Shown in pieces: positions 49,563-58,723 of a stretch of DNA of 64,000 nt; position 1 is the stretch's first letter; every line of letters starts with the position of its first letter. Both the position numbers and the translations under genes were made by a program. The stretch comes from an uncultured Bacillaceae bacterium (GTDB lineage: Bacteria > Bacillota > Bacilli > Bacillales > Caldibacillaceae). The stretch is taken from NCBI GenBank assembly GCA_937983015.1, contig CALKAK010000126.1:1-64000 (forward strand), in the 5' to 3' direction. The notes beneath the pieces were generated by a model that did no database searches, was not told the DNA's origin, and saw only the letters and a program-made list of their open reading frames with translations.

Positions 49563-50881
49563 CAACTTCCACCCGCAAACAATTGTTGTAACGCCTCGAT
49601 GCTCTCTGCCATCGTCGCTTTTTCATCAATGCGCTGTTTTAAGAAGGCCGTAATTTTCGGATAATACCGAATCGCCTCATCAATTTCACGCGAGGAACCG
49701 CGTTTGTAAGCGCCAATGTTGATCAGATCTTCGGAATCCGTATACGTACTTAACAATTCCCGTAATTTCTCAGCATGGCGTAAATGTTCTTCCGACGCCA
49801 GTTCAGTCATCAACCGGCTAATACTGCGTAAAATATTGATCGCCGGGTAATGACCCTTATTGGCGAGATTACGATCGAGAACGATATGACCATCTAGGAT
49901 CCCCCGCACCGTATCGGCGATCGGTTCATTAAAATCATCGCCATCAACGAGGACGGTATAAATCGCCGTGATCGTTCCCCGTTCGTTCGTACCCGAACGT
50001 TCAAGAAGTCGGGGTAACAAGGAAAAGACCGATGGAGTGTATCCTTTTGTTGCCGGTGGTTCTCCTGTCGCCAGCCCCACCTCTCGTTGTGCCAACGCGA
50101 TCCTCGTGACCGAATCCATCATCAATAACACATCCAGCCCTTGATCGCGGAAATATTCAGCAATCGCTGTGGCTGTAAAGGCACCCTTTATTCGCATCAA
50201 AGCGGGCTGATCGCTTGTCGCGGCAACAACGATCGAACGCTTGAGACCTTCTTCTCCAAGATCCCTTTCGATGAACTCACGCACTTCCCGCCCCCGTTCG
50301 CCGACAAGACCGATTACATTGATATCAGCCTTCGTGTTTCTTGCAATCATACCGAGTAAAGTACTTTTACCAACACCACTTCCAGCGAATATCCCCATAC
50401 GTTGGCCCTTGCCGATCGTGAGCAAACTATCAATTGCCCGTACCCCAACTTCCAATGGCTCCCGGATCGGTGGACGTTTTAACGGGTTTGGGGGATTATT
50501 TTCTGTTGGCCAGGGTTGTAAATTAGCCGGCAGTGGCGAGCCATCGAGCGGTTGGCCCAGGGAATCCAATACTTTTCCTACAATAGCCGGCCCCACTTTA
50601 ATCTCTAATGATTTTCCCGTCGATTCAACCAACCACCCTGGCGCAATATCATGAACAGATGAATAGGGCATGATCATGACAATTTCATCGCGGAAACCGA
50701 CAACTTCACCAATTATGTAGTTATCAGGATCTCCGGACTCTGGATAAAGTTTACAAATATCACCGATCGAACATTGCGGACCGATGGACTCGATCATGAT
50801 CCCGACAACTTGTTTTACTTTGCCAAGGCGACGATAAGTATCTATTGTCGGAATTTTTTGGATGATGTCATGAAGTTGCAT
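49562..50881 (-). CDS. fliI: Flagellum-specific ATPase FliI
   Basis: Hexameric ATPase energising flagellar export. It has 439 residues. Walker A is AGSGVGKST (about residues 166-174), Walker B is VLLMMDSVTRIA, and the FliI/YscN signature GYTPSVFSLLPRLLERSG is present. N-terminal beta barrel and C-terminal helical domain complete it. The ATG at 50881 overlaps fliH by 14 bp. Partner genes fliH and fliJ flank it. Confidence 0.98.
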   Translation of the reverse strand: MQLHDIIQKIPTIDTYRRLGKVKQVVGIMIESIGPQCSIGDICKLYPESGDPDNYIIGEVVGFRDEIVMIMPYSSVHDIAPGWLVESTGKSLEIKVGPAIVGKVLDSLGQPLDGSPLPANLQPWPTENNPPNPLKRPPIREPLEVGVRAIDSLLTIGKGQRMGIFAGSGVGKSTLLGMIARNTKADINVIGLVGERGREVREFIERDLGEEGLKRSIVVAATSDQPALMRIKGAFTATAIAEYFRDQGLDVLLMMDSVTRIALAQREVGLATGEPPATKGYTPSVFSLLPRLLERSGTNERGTITAIYTVLVDGDDFNEPIADTVRGILDGHIVLDRNLANKGHYPAINILRSISRLMTELASEEHLRHAEKLRELLSTYTDSEDLINIGAYKRGSSREIDEAIRYYPKITAFLKQRIDEKATMAESIEALQQLFAGGS

Positions 50882-51638
50882 CGGTATCCCTCGAAAACAG
50901 TTCATATAATTTCGTTTTTAACTCTGCTAATTGCACATCCACCCCGGCGACAATGCGCTCTCCTTCCGTTTCGATAATACAATCGGTTGGCTCGAGTTTT
51001 TCATCCGGATAAATATACATTTGTTTTAAGTGGAAGTAGCGGGGTAGGAGTTCATCCTTTTTCTCCACCAAAATAGGGTATAGTTCCGGATGAACGTGTA
51101 CATAAATCGTTTGATATTTCGCAGCCTCTTTAATCGCTTCTTGAACGAGGGAGTGAAAGCGTTCAGGATGAGCGGCCAGCTCCGCGTGTAGTATTTTTTC
51201 CGCTGCGGCAAGAGCAATCGCCAAAATCGTTTGATCGGCACGAGCGATCGTTTGTTGATAATCGACTTCCGCCGCTTTCACGATCGCGCAAGCTTTTTCA
51301 ATAAGGTCTGTCACCTGTTTATAACCAGCCTGCTCACCCTTCGCAAATCCAGCTTCATAGCCACGTTTTTCTGCTTCTTGAAAAACTTGTTTTTTTTCCA
51401 TGGCTAAAGCTTGTCGTTCTTGCTCGATACGATTACGGATCCGTTCGGCTTCTAATCGAGCTTTTTCGATAATTTCTTGCGCTTTCACCTCTGCTTCGGC
51501 AATGATTTTTCCGTTGTTCGCAGGTTCTGGAGTTTTTTGATTATTTATACCCGTTTTATCCCGTGGTCGGATCAATTGAATCGGTATGATCTGTTCGTCA
51601 TCAATAGGAAAAACCGTATTCTTGATCACATTAGACAA
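50868..51638 (-). CDS. fliH: Flagellar export regulator FliH
   Basis: Negative regulator and peripheral stalk of FliI. It has about 256 residues. It has a variable N-terminus, a long Glu/Ala/Lys coiled coil with the GxxxG-type stretch GYEAGFAKGEQAGYKQ, and a C-terminal V-type ATPase E-subunit-like domain (ALAAAEKILHAELAAHPERF, IYVHVHPELYPILVEKK). I choose a TTG (51638, MSNVIKN) that overlaps the fliG stop by 8 bp and has GGAGGTG upstream. A GTG frame reaches 51677 deeper in fliG. Confidence 0.92.
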   Translation of the reverse strand: MSNVIKNTVFPIDDEQIIPIQLIRPRDKTGINNQKTPEPANNGKIIAEAEVKAQEIIEKARLEAERIRNRIEQERQALAMEKKQVFQEAEKRGYEAGFAKGEQAGYKQVTDLIEKACAIVKAAEVDYQQTIARADQTILAIALAAAEKILHAELAAHPERFHSLVQEAIKEAAKYQTIYVHVHPELYPILVEKKDELLPRYFHLKQMYIYPDEKLEPTDCIIETEGERIVAGVDVQLAELKTKLYELFSRDTDATS

Positions 51639-52641
51639 TGATGTCGTCACCTCCACCACGGGCGATGATGATTTCACCGGCTTCTTCCAACCTACGGATC
51701 ACAGAGACGATGCGCATCTGTGCTTCTTCCACATCACGCAGCCGGACCGGACCCATAATTTCCATCTCTTCCTGAAAGTTTTCCCGCATCCGTTGTGACA
51801 TATTGTTGAAAATGACTTGCCGTACTTCATCACTAGCCGCCTTTAAGGCAAGAAGGAGATCCTGGTTATCGACTTCCCGGATGACCAGCTGGATCGCTCG
51901 ATTATCGAGAGTGACAATATCCTCAAAGACGAACATCCGCTTTTTGATTTCTTCGGCTAATTCCGGATCCCGGGCGGATAGATTTTCCAGAATGGTTTTT
52001 TCCGTCGTACGATCCACATCATTGAGGACTTCTACGACGGTATCGATTCCTCCGGTCTTCGTGTAATCATGAGTAAATGTAGCTGATAGTTTTTGTTCCA
52101 GCATTTCTTCCACTTCATAAATGATTTCCGGTGATGTACTATCCATTAAGGCAATGCGCCGGGCGACATCCGCCTGCATCTCCTGAGGTAAGTTGGAGAG
52201 AATCTGTCCGGCCTGTGCCGGGTCCAGGTAAGATAAGATTAAAGCGATGGTTTGTGGATGTTCATTCTGAATAAAATTGAGAATTTGGTTCGGGTCAGCT
52301 TTCCGGGCGAAATCAAAGGGACGAACCTGTAAAGATGATGTCAGACGATTGATGATCGTTGCGGCGGCTTCAGGGCCGAGGGATTTTTCCAGGAGCATTT
52401 TGGCATAAGCGATACCACCCTGGGTGATATAATCCTGAGCGACAGCCATATTGTAAAATTCTTCAACAACCTTTTCCTTCAGGTCAGGGGTGACATTTTT
52501 GATCGTTGAAATCTCCAGGGTTAACTCTTCAATTTCCTCTTCCGTCAAGTGTTTATAAATGGAAGCGGCGGTATCAGGACCTAAAGTGATCATCAAGATG
52601 GCCGCTTTTTGTTTACCTGTTATTCCCTTACGTGTAGACAT
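51631..52641 (-). CDS. fliG: Flagellar motor switch protein FliG
   Basis: Rotor protein transmitting torque. It has 336 residues. The N-terminal domain (GKQKAAILMITLGPDTAASI) contacts FliF. The middle domain has the EHPQTIALILSYL motif, and the C-terminal torque helix region is FEDIVTLDNRAIQLVIREVD. It ends in ARGGGDDIIV as in B. subtilis. The ATG at 52641 is better spaced from AGGGGGG than the one at 52647. It follows fliF by 11 bp. Confidence 0.98.
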   Translation of the reverse strand: MSTRKGITGKQKAAILMITLGPDTAASIYKHLTEEEIEELTLEISTIKNVTPDLKEKVVEEFYNMAVAQDYITQGGIAYAKMLLEKSLGPEAAATIINRLTSSLQVRPFDFARKADPNQILNFIQNEHPQTIALILSYLDPAQAGQILSNLPQEMQADVARRIALMDSTSPEIIYEVEEMLEQKLSATFTHDYTKTGGIDTVVEVLNDVDRTTEKTILENLSARDPELAEEIKKRMFVFEDIVTLDNRAIQLVIREVDNQDLLLALKAASDEVRQVIFNNMSQRMRENFQEEMEIMGPVRLRDVEEAQMRIVSVIRRLEEAGEIIIARGGGDDIIV

Positions 52642-52652
52642 TTCCATCCCCC

Positions 52653-54266
52653 CTATTCCTGCGAAAGCCAGGTACGCAGCAGTTTGACCAGCTCTTCTGG
52701 CTTTTCTTTAGCCAATTTCTCGATGCGCCGCAACCGGATCGTATCCTCTGTTTCGGTTTCACCATCAATTTCCGGAATTTCTAACGCTGCCTGTTGCTGA
52801 TCACGTAACTTATTGAGTTCTTCTTCAAGACGAAGTTCATCGAGACGACGTTTCCGATTGAAAAATAGAATGATAGCAATAATGAGCATTACAAAGAGAG
52901 CGATAATTCCATAAATCCATATCGGTATCGCGGAGTCTGCTTGTGACTCGTCCTCACCTTCCGCCCTGCCAAGGAGTGGTTGGAAAGAGACCGCAATTTT
53001 TTCATCGAGCGTTGCATCGGTTAGTTCATCTTCAAGTTCGTCTTTGGCAATGGTTGTCCGGATGATCGTACCCAAAATTTGTTTGATGTCTTCTTCGATC
53101 GCGCGAGGAACAATGCCGGCGTTTTCCTCGGGAGGTTCAGCGATCACCTGAATCCCGATATCGCGAATTTTATAGGGGCTTTCAACAATCTCCCGGCGAA
53201 TACGATTTACCTCATTATTAATCGTCTCTTCAATCCGTTCATATTCGCCACCTTCACCGGATCCTTCAACATAGCTCCCCCCCTCAAATGTATCACCGGG
53301 ATCTTCTGCCTGAGGAATCCCGCCGGCCGCATCGTCACCGGTATACGATTCTTCCAGGCGTTGAACACTGATCGCGATCCCTTCCAAATTCTCTTCATCT
53401 ACCGGTTCGACTAAATCTTCAGTCCGATTTTCTTGCGTAAAGTCGATATCCGCTGTTACCGAGACGACCACATTGTTATGTCCCATGATCGAGCCGAGCA
53501 AACTCTGAACTTGCCGTTGAATATCCCGTTCGATTTCCTTTTTGATGTTATATTGGATCTCAAATTGATTACCATAAGCATAATTTCCGCCTTGATATAA
53601 ATCATAATACTGAAAGTTTTGGTCCATGATGACGATATTATCCATAGGGAGGTTAGGGATGGATTTAGATACCAGGGTATAGAGTGCCCGGATTTGCTGT
53701 TCGGTGAAATGGTAGCCGGGCTCCACGGTCAAGACTATTGAAGCTGAAGCTTCCTCATTTGTATCCCGGACGAATATGCCTGGTTCCGGTAAACTGATCA
53801 TTACATTGGCCTTGCGGATCCCTTCAATATTTTCGATCAAATTTTCCAATTCCGTTTGCATCGCATCCAATTTCATCACATTAAATTCATCATCGGTCAT
53901 CCCGAGCCCGACATTCTCACTAAAAAAAGAGTAATCGATATTGCCGGATTCAGGAATTCCCTCCGCGGCCAATTCTACAAGGAGCGTTTCCACCTGGTCT
54001 TCTGGCACCAAAATCGTGGTCCCATCATCGGCGATCTTAGACGGGACTCCCCTGGCATCTAATGCTTCCTTAATACTCCCGGTTTCTTTAGGTGTCAAAT
54101 TACTGTAGAGGGGTACCATCGGTGTGTAAGTTACAAAGTAGATGAGAGTGACGATGAAAATTATAAAAATGAGAACCGATCCGATGAAGATCCCCTTTTG
54201 TTTTGTTGTTTTTTCTTGCCAGTACTTTTTGAATTTTTCTATGTATGCTTGCATTTTCTCCTTCAT
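52653..54266 (-). CDS. fliF: Flagellar MS-ring protein FliF
   Basis: Forms the membrane ring on which the flagellum is built. It has 537 residues with two membrane helices, near residues 25-46 (GSVLIFIIFIVTLIYFV) and 425-447 (IWIYGIIALFVMLIIAIILF). The periplasmic-type ring-building domains (YSNLTPKETGSIKEALDARG; RKANVMISLPEPGIF) lie between them, and the cytoplasmic end binds FliG. The ATG at 54266 has GGAG upstream with somewhat long spacing. It is 42 bp after fliE. Confidence 0.98.
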   Translation of the reverse strand: MKEKMQAYIEKFKKYWQEKTTKQKGIFIGSVLIFIIFIVTLIYFVTYTPMVPLYSNLTPKETGSIKEALDARGVPSKIADDGTTILVPEDQVETLLVELAAEGIPESGNIDYSFFSENVGLGMTDDEFNVMKLDAMQTELENLIENIEGIRKANVMISLPEPGIFVRDTNEEASASIVLTVEPGYHFTEQQIRALYTLVSKSIPNLPMDNIVIMDQNFQYYDLYQGGNYAYGNQFEIQYNIKKEIERDIQRQVQSLLGSIMGHNNVVVSVTADIDFTQENRTEDLVEPVDEENLEGIAISVQRLEESYTGDDAAGGIPQAEDPGDTFEGGSYVEGSGEGGEYERIEETINNEVNRIRREIVESPYKIRDIGIQVIAEPPEENAGIVPRAIEEDIKQILGTIIRTTIAKDELEDELTDATLDEKIAVSFQPLLGRAEGEDESQADSAIPIWIYGIIALFVMLIIAIILFFNRKRRLDELRLEEELNKLRDQQQAALEIPEIDGETETEDTIRLRRIEKLAKEKPEELVKLLRTWLSQE

Positions 54267-54308
54267 CTATCTCGCTCCGAAATCATTCTTTGCTCGCCCG
54301 ATTCTGAA

Positions 54309-54611
54309 TTAAATTTGCATTCGCATCATTTCTTGATAGGCTTCCACAACTTTATTCCTGACCTCGAGGGCTAGATTCAATGTGATCGAGGCCTTTTGTG
54401 AGGCGATCATTACATCGTGCAACTGAACCGCTTCCCCATTGGCAAGACGTTGTACCAATTGATCGGCTTCAACTTGGGAATGGTTAACTCGTTCAATGGC
54501 GTTTTTTAAAATTTGTCCGAACTGTTTTCCAGCTTCTGCAGGAGTCACATGTTGCGAACGGTTGGAACTCACGTTATGAGCAGGAAATGAATGAATGGAT
54601 TGGATGGGCAT
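54309..54611 (-). CDS. fliE: Flagellar hook-basal body protein FliE
   Basis: Joins the MS ring to the rod. It has 100 residues: AGKQFGQILKNAIERVNHSQ, LHDVMIASQKASITLNLALE and the end VVEAYQEMMRMQI are family hallmarks. The ATG at 54611 has GGTGG upstream; the frame is open 24 nt further without a ribosome site. It follows flgC by 60 bp. Confidence 0.95.
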   Translation of the reverse strand: MPIQSIHSFPAHNVSSNRSQHVTPAEAGKQFGQILKNAIERVNHSQVEADQLVQRLANGEAVQLHDVMIASQKASITLNLALEVRNKVVEAYQEMMRMQI

Positions 54612-54671
54612 TTTTCCACCAACTTTCTTAGCCATAATAGTGTGTAAGATTTAACACTTTTGTTTTCAAAG

Positions 54672-55115
54672 TTATTTACCGATTTCCAATGCTTTCAGTA
54701 GCATGTTTTTGGAAGCATTTATAACGGTTACGTTCGCTTCATAAGAACGGGTTGCACTAATTAAGTCCACCATTTCTTTCAACGGATCGACATTAGGCAT
54801 GGCGACGAACCCATTTTCATCCGCATCTGGATGGGTGGGATCGTACATGCGCGGAAAAGGCGTAGGATCATTGATAATCCTTCTGATCTGAACGCCTCCA
54901 GAACTAGAACTTTTGCTTTTTGCTTTTTGTAAAAAGGATGAAAACGATGGTTTTTGTTCCTCCATAATCACCATCTTCCGCTGATACGGTTGCCACTGAC
55001 CGTTCACATAACGTCCGCGAGTGGTTTCCATATTCGCGATGTTACTGGCAACCACATCCATCCGTAATCTCTGGGCGGTTAATGCCGAAGCCGAAATATT
55101 AAGGCTCGAAAACAA
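54672..55115 (-). CDS. flgC: Flagellar basal-body rod protein FlgC
   Basis: Proximal rod protein of 147 residues. N-terminal rod motif SASALTAQRLRMDVVASNIA with NMETTRG; C-terminal helix LKEMVDLISATRSYEANVTV. The start is TTG at 55115 with GGAGGGAAA upstream, 2 nt after the flgB stop, so it should be coupled to flgB. Confidence 0.96.
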   Translation of the reverse strand: MFSSLNISASALTAQRLRMDVVASNIANMETTRGRYVNGQWQPYQRKMVIMEEQKPSFSSFLQKAKSKSSSSGGVQIRRIINDPTPFPRMYDPTHPDADENGFVAMPNVDPLKEMVDLISATRSYEANVTVINASKNMLLKALEIGK

Positions 55116-55117
55116 GG

Positions 55118-55510
55118 TTATTTCCCTCCCCGGATGACCGTCTGTAACGTTCGCAATTTCCCGCTAAGGATATCGGTCATCGTTTGATAATAAATCTGGT
55201 TTTTGGCCAATTCCGCCATTTCATAATCGATATCGACACTATTTCCATTATGGTGATAGCGGAGATTTTTTCGTGTTGTGATTTGAATTTGCGGAACCCT
55301 TGATTGAAATGGAATGTGGCGTTCATCCGTCCGTTTTGCCTGTATTCGTTTTTCGAGAGCATCATGTAAGTAAGCGCTAAACTGTACGTCTTTTGCTTTA
55401 TAATTCGGCGTATCTGCGTTTGCGATGTTATGAGCGATCACGTTTTGCTTTACGCTGGAATAATCCAGGGCTTTTTCCAGCAACGCAATTGTTCCGGTAA
55501 ATAGCACCAT
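55118..55510 (-). CDS. flgB: Flagellar basal-body rod protein FlgB
   Basis: First gene of the fla/che operon; proximal rod protein of 130 residues. Motif LLEKALDYSSVKQNVIAHNI with ANADTPNYKAKDV, C-terminal helix MAELAKNQIYYQTMTDILSG. The ATG at 55510 has GGGAGGCGAGG upstream; a longer frame (to 55537) overlaps a Spo0A-like box and has no ribosome site. Confidence 0.96.
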   Translation of the reverse strand: MVLFTGTIALLEKALDYSSVKQNVIAHNIANADTPNYKAKDVQFSAYLHDALEKRIQAKRTDERHIPFQSRVPQIQITTRKNLRYHHNGNSVDIDYEMAELAKNQIYYQTMTDILSGKLRTLQTVIRGGK

Positions 55511-55854
55511 CCTCGCCTCCCGTATGCCGTTCGACAAATCTCAGCAAAATTTTCCATTTGATATTAATAGTAAATTCCTTTCGGGCTAATGTCTACCAAA
55601 AAAGTGGTAAATATTATAGTACTTTTTACTCAATTTCAAATATTAAATTCCCTTAATTTATTATAATACATGATTTTCGTTGTAAATAGACAATTTTCCG
55701 ACAAAAATTGACATGATCTGACAAAATTCTTTTAATGAATCGACAAAATTTCTCCATACCTTTGTCCTATTCTATCCAAAATTTTGAAGGGATTTTGTCG
55801 GATATGACCTAATAAATAAAAAAAGACAGGGATATATTTCCCTGCCTTACTATG
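55511..55854 (-). promoter_or_regulatory. fla/che operon control region with TGTC (Spo0A-box-like) array
   Basis: A 344-bp AT-rich gap with no gene. On the minus strand: TATAAT (plus 55660-55665) with TTGTCT (55688-55693) 22 bp upstream. A second TATAAT (55613-55618) has TTGAAA (55634-55639) 15 bp upstream. Five TGTC cores occur head-to-tail (GACA on plus at 55689, 55700, 55710, 55720, 55742). TTTGTCGAAC lies at plus 55529-55538, near the flgB ribosome site. Plus-strand TTTGTC copies are at 55761 and 55794. CAATTTT/AAAATTG (55691-55710) is also an inverted repeat. Promoter choice is uncertain. Confidence 0.6.
55811..55846 (-). terminator. Intrinsic terminator after codY
   Basis: On the minus strand GGCAGGGA-AATATA-TCCCTGTC is followed by TTTTTTTATTT, 8 bp after the codY stop. 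It insulates the fla/che promoter from the xerC-codY operon. Confidence 0.9.
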
Positions 55855-56631
55855 TTATGATCTAACTTTTTCCAATTCTTCCAAAAAGTTTTCATTCAAA
55901 ACTTTGATAAAGGTACCTTTCATGCCGAGGGAACGGGATTCGATCACACCGGCACTTTCCAGTTTCCGCAACGCGTTAACGATGACCGAACGGGTAATTC
56001 CGACACGATCGGCCACTTTCGATGCGACGAGCAAACCTTCTGTTCCGTTTAATTCTTCAAAAATATGTTCGATCGCTTCCAGTTCGCTGTAGGAAAGGGA
56101 GCTAATCGCCATTTGTACTACGGCTTTGCTGCGGGCTTCCTGCTCGATCTCTTCTGCTTTTTCCCGTAAAATTTCTAAACCGACGACCGTTGCCCCGTAT
56201 TCGGCGAGGATCAGGTCATCGTCGTCAAACTCCTCATCGAGTCGGGATAAAAGCAAGGTACCGAGGCGTTCACCACCACCGATGATCGGTACAACCGTTG
56301 TCAAACTATTTTGGAACATGTCTTTATTTTCCTCAGGAAAAGCGGTGTACTTGCTGTGAATGTCAAGATTCGCTGTTGTCTCCTGTAATTCAAGAAGACT
56401 GTTTGTGTACTCTTCCGGGAACTGTCTTTCTTCAAGCATCTTTTTCATCCGCTCGTTTTCTACTTTCTGCATGATCGCATAACCAAGCAGTTTCCCGCGA
56501 CGGGAGACGATAAATACATTAGCACCGATGACTTCGGATAAAGTAGCGGACATTTCATTAAAGTTAACAGGATTGCTCCCCGTTTGCTGCAAAAGTCTGT
56601 TAATTTTTCGTGTTCTTGATAGTAGATTCAT
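55855..56631 (-). CDS. codY: Global repressor CodY
   Basis: GTP- and branched-chain-amino-acid-sensing repressor of early stationary phase genes. It has 258 residues. The N-terminal GAF domain has [20 protein letters not shown] and [20 protein letters not shown], with the linker helix [16 protein letters not shown]. The winged helix-turn-helix has [20 protein letters not shown] and [10 protein letters not shown]. The ATG at 56631 has AGGAGG 8 nt upstream. It is last in xerC-hslV-hslU-codY. In B. subtilis CodY represses its neighbour, the fla/che operon. Confidence 0.98.
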   Translation of the reverse strand: MNLLSRTRKINRLLQQTGSNPVNFNEMSATLSEVIGANVFIVSRRGKLLGYAIMQKVENERMKKMLEERQFPEEYTNSLLELQETTANLDIHSKYTAFPEENKDMFQNSLTTVVPIIGGGERLGTLLLSRLDEEFDDDDLILAEYGATVVGLEILREKAEEIEQEARSKAVVQMAISSLSYSELEAIEHIFEELNGTEGLLVASKVADRVGITRSVIVNALRKLESAGVIESRSLGMKGTFIKVLNENFLEELEKVRS

Positions 56632-56697
56632 ATTTCGGCCTCCTAATTTGAAATTTTTACCATCTTCTGCAAATAGTATGAGCAAAAAAGTTACAAA

Positions 56698-58119
56698 TTA
56701 TAAAATATAGCGGGTTAAATCTTTATTTTTTGTAATCGTTCCAAGTTTTTCGTCCACATATTTTGGCGTGATCGTGATCTCCTCCATATGGATATCCGGA
56801 GCTTCAAAGGAAAGATCTTCCAGCAATTTCTCCATGATCGTGTACAGACGGCGAGCACCGATATTATCGGTATCCTGATTTACTTCATAGGCGATTTCCG
56901 CGATTCTACGTATAGCTTCGTCAGAAAATTCAATTTTTATACCTTCCGTTTCCATTAATGCCTGATATTGTTTAATGATGGCATTATCCGTTTCTACTAA
57001 GATGCGGACAAAATCATCGACGGTCAGTTTTTGTAATTCCACACGAATCGGAAAGCGACCTTGTAACTCAGGGATTAAATCCGATGGTTTGGACATATGA
57101 AACGCACCGGCTGCGATGAATAAAATATGATCGGTTTTAACCGGACCGTATTTCGTCACAACGGTGGAACCTTCAACGATCGGCAAAATATCACGCTGAA
57201 CCCCTTCACGGGAAACATCGACGTTTCCTGAACTAGAATTACGGGTGGCGATTTTATCGATTTCATCGATGAAGATGATTCCCTTTTGTTCCGCCCGTTC
57301 GATCGCCTCTTGTACAACTTCATCCATGTCGATTAATTTCTGGGCTTCCTCATTGATGAGAACCTTTCTTGCCTCTTTGACAGGAAGACGCTTTTTCTTA
57401 CGTTTTTTCGGGAATAAGTTTCCAAACATATTTTGCATATCCATGCCCATCTGTTCCATTCCAGTCCCTTGAAATAGATCGAACATCGAAGGCGTCTGTT
57501 CTTCCACCTCAATGGTGACAAGTTCATCTTCCAGTTCACCTTTTGCCAGTTTTTCCCGAACGGTTCGGCGTCGTTCTGAAATGTCCGTATCTTCTGCCGT
57601 CATATCCGGTTGTTCTTCCGGCTCGGCCCCTCCCCCGAACAAGATTTCAAAGGGATTTCTTGCCGCATGGGTCCGTTTTCGCGATGGAACAAGCAGGTGA
57701 ACAAGGCGATTTTCCGCGTTGATCGCGGCCTGACTTTGCACTTTTTTCATTTTTTCTTGTTGTACCATCCGTACGCTTGTCTCGACAAGATCGCGGACCA
57801 TCGATTCTACATCCCTGCCGACATACCCTACTTCCGTAAATTTCGTCGCTTCCACTTTGACAAAAGGTGCGTTAACGATCCTGGCCATACGACGGGCGAT
57901 TTCCGTTTTCCCGACGCCTGTAGGGCCGATCATAAGTATGTTTTTCGGGATGATTTCATCTCGTATATTTTCAGGTAAAAGGCTGCGACGATAGCGATTG
58001 CGTAACGCGATCGCCACAGCCCTTTTTGCTTCCGTTTGACCAACGATATACTGATCAAGCTTTTCAACAATTTGTCGCGGTGTTAAATATGATTCCAATT
58101 GATTTTGTTCTCCGCTCAT
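56698..58119 (-). CDS. hslU: ATP-dependent protease ATPase subunit HslU (ClpY)
   Basis: AAA+ unfoldase partner of HslV. It has 473 residues. [20 protein letters not shown] opens the protein; Walker A is GPTGVGKT, Walker B is IIFIDEID, and the I-domain (about residues 110-240) is charged. Sensor and C-terminal region ([20 protein letters not shown]) and the hydrophobic C-terminal tail DLTRYIL, which inserts into HslV, are present. The ATG at 58119 has AAGGAG upstream. Confidence 0.98.
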   Translation of the reverse strand: MSGEQNQLESYLTPRQIVEKLDQYIVGQTEAKRAVAIALRNRYRRSLLPENIRDEIIPKNILMIGPTGVGKTEIARRMARIVNAPFVKVEATKFTEVGYVGRDVESMVRDLVETSVRMVQQEKMKKVQSQAAINAENRLVHLLVPSRKRTHAARNPFEILFGGGAEPEEQPDMTAEDTDISERRRTVREKLAKGELEDELVTIEVEEQTPSMFDLFQGTGMEQMGMDMQNMFGNLFPKKRKKKRLPVKEARKVLINEEAQKLIDMDEVVQEAIERAEQKGIIFIDEIDKIATRNSSSGNVDVSREGVQRDILPIVEGSTVVTKYGPVKTDHILFIAAGAFHMSKPSDLIPELQGRFPIRVELQKLTVDDFVRILVETDNAIIKQYQALMETEGIKIEFSDEAIRRIAEIAYEVNQDTDNIGARRLYTIMEKLLEDLSFEAPDIHMEEITITPKYVDEKLGTITKNKDLTRYIL

Positions 58120-58167
58120 TATTCTTACACTCCTTACCCGTTAATATCCGATTATAAAACGAATTTG

Positions 58168-58710
58168 TCAAATTTCTTCGACAATAATTTGATCATTCGT
58201 ATATACACAAATTTCGCTGGCGATCTTCAATGATTCTTCTGCGATTTCTCGTGCGGTCAGCTTTTCACCCGCATGCTTTTTCAAAGCCCGGGCTGCCGCA
58301 AGGGCAAAATTCCCACCTGACCCGATCGCCAAGATTCCATCATCCGGTTCGATCACTTCACCGGTTCCGGAAACTAATAATAGTTGTTCACGGTCCATGA
58401 CGATCAGCATCGCTTCTAACTTGCGCAAAACACGATCGCTACGCCATTCTTTTGCAAGTTCCACCGCAGCCCGGGTCAAATTTCCATTATATTCTTCCAG
58501 CTTTCCCTCAAATAATTCGTATAACGTAAAGGCATCGGCTACGGAACCGGCAAAACCAGCCAGTACCCGGCCGTTAAATAGTTTTCGAACCTTTCTCGCT
58601 GTGTGTTTCATCACAACTTGCTGGCCGAGAGTTACTTGTCCGTCTCCCGCCATGGCACCCTGTCCCTTGTGTTGAATCGCTAAAATCGTCGTCGCATGAA
58701 ACTGTCCCAC
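58168..58710 (-). CDS. hslV: ATP-dependent protease peptidase subunit HslV (ClpQ)
   Basis: Proteasome-like peptidase paired with HslU. It has 180 residues. The start region reads [20 protein letters not shown]. Other marks are [34 protein letters not shown] and [14 protein letters not shown]. The GTG at 58710 is chosen: AAAGG is 9 nt before it, while an ATG at 58719 touches the ribosome site. B. subtilis CodW is reported to use an N-terminal Ser; here Gly follows Met, so the Thr pair after FHA is the likely nucleophile. Confidence 0.96.
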   Translation of the reverse strand: MGQFHATTILAIQHKGQGAMAGDGQVTLGQQVVMKHTARKVRKLFNGRVLAGFAGSVADAFTLYELFEGKLEEYNGNLTRAAVELAKEWRSDRVLRKLEAMLIVMDREQLLLVSGTGEVIEPDDGILAIGSGGNFALAAARALKKHAGEKLTAREIAEESLKIASEICVYTNDQIIVEEI

Positions 58711-58723
58711 GTAAACCATCCTT

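Noticed and set aside
55573..55600. SigD (TAAA-N15-GCCGATAT) promoter before flgB
   Set aside because: The nearest -10-like string on the minus strand is GCCCGAAA, and no TAAA lies 15 bp upstream of it.
55691..55710. CodY box upstream of flgB (AATTTTCCGACAAAA)
   Set aside because: Four mismatches to the consensus and better explained as an inverted repeat within the TGTC array. CodY control of fla/che is known in B. subtilis, so it is not excluded.
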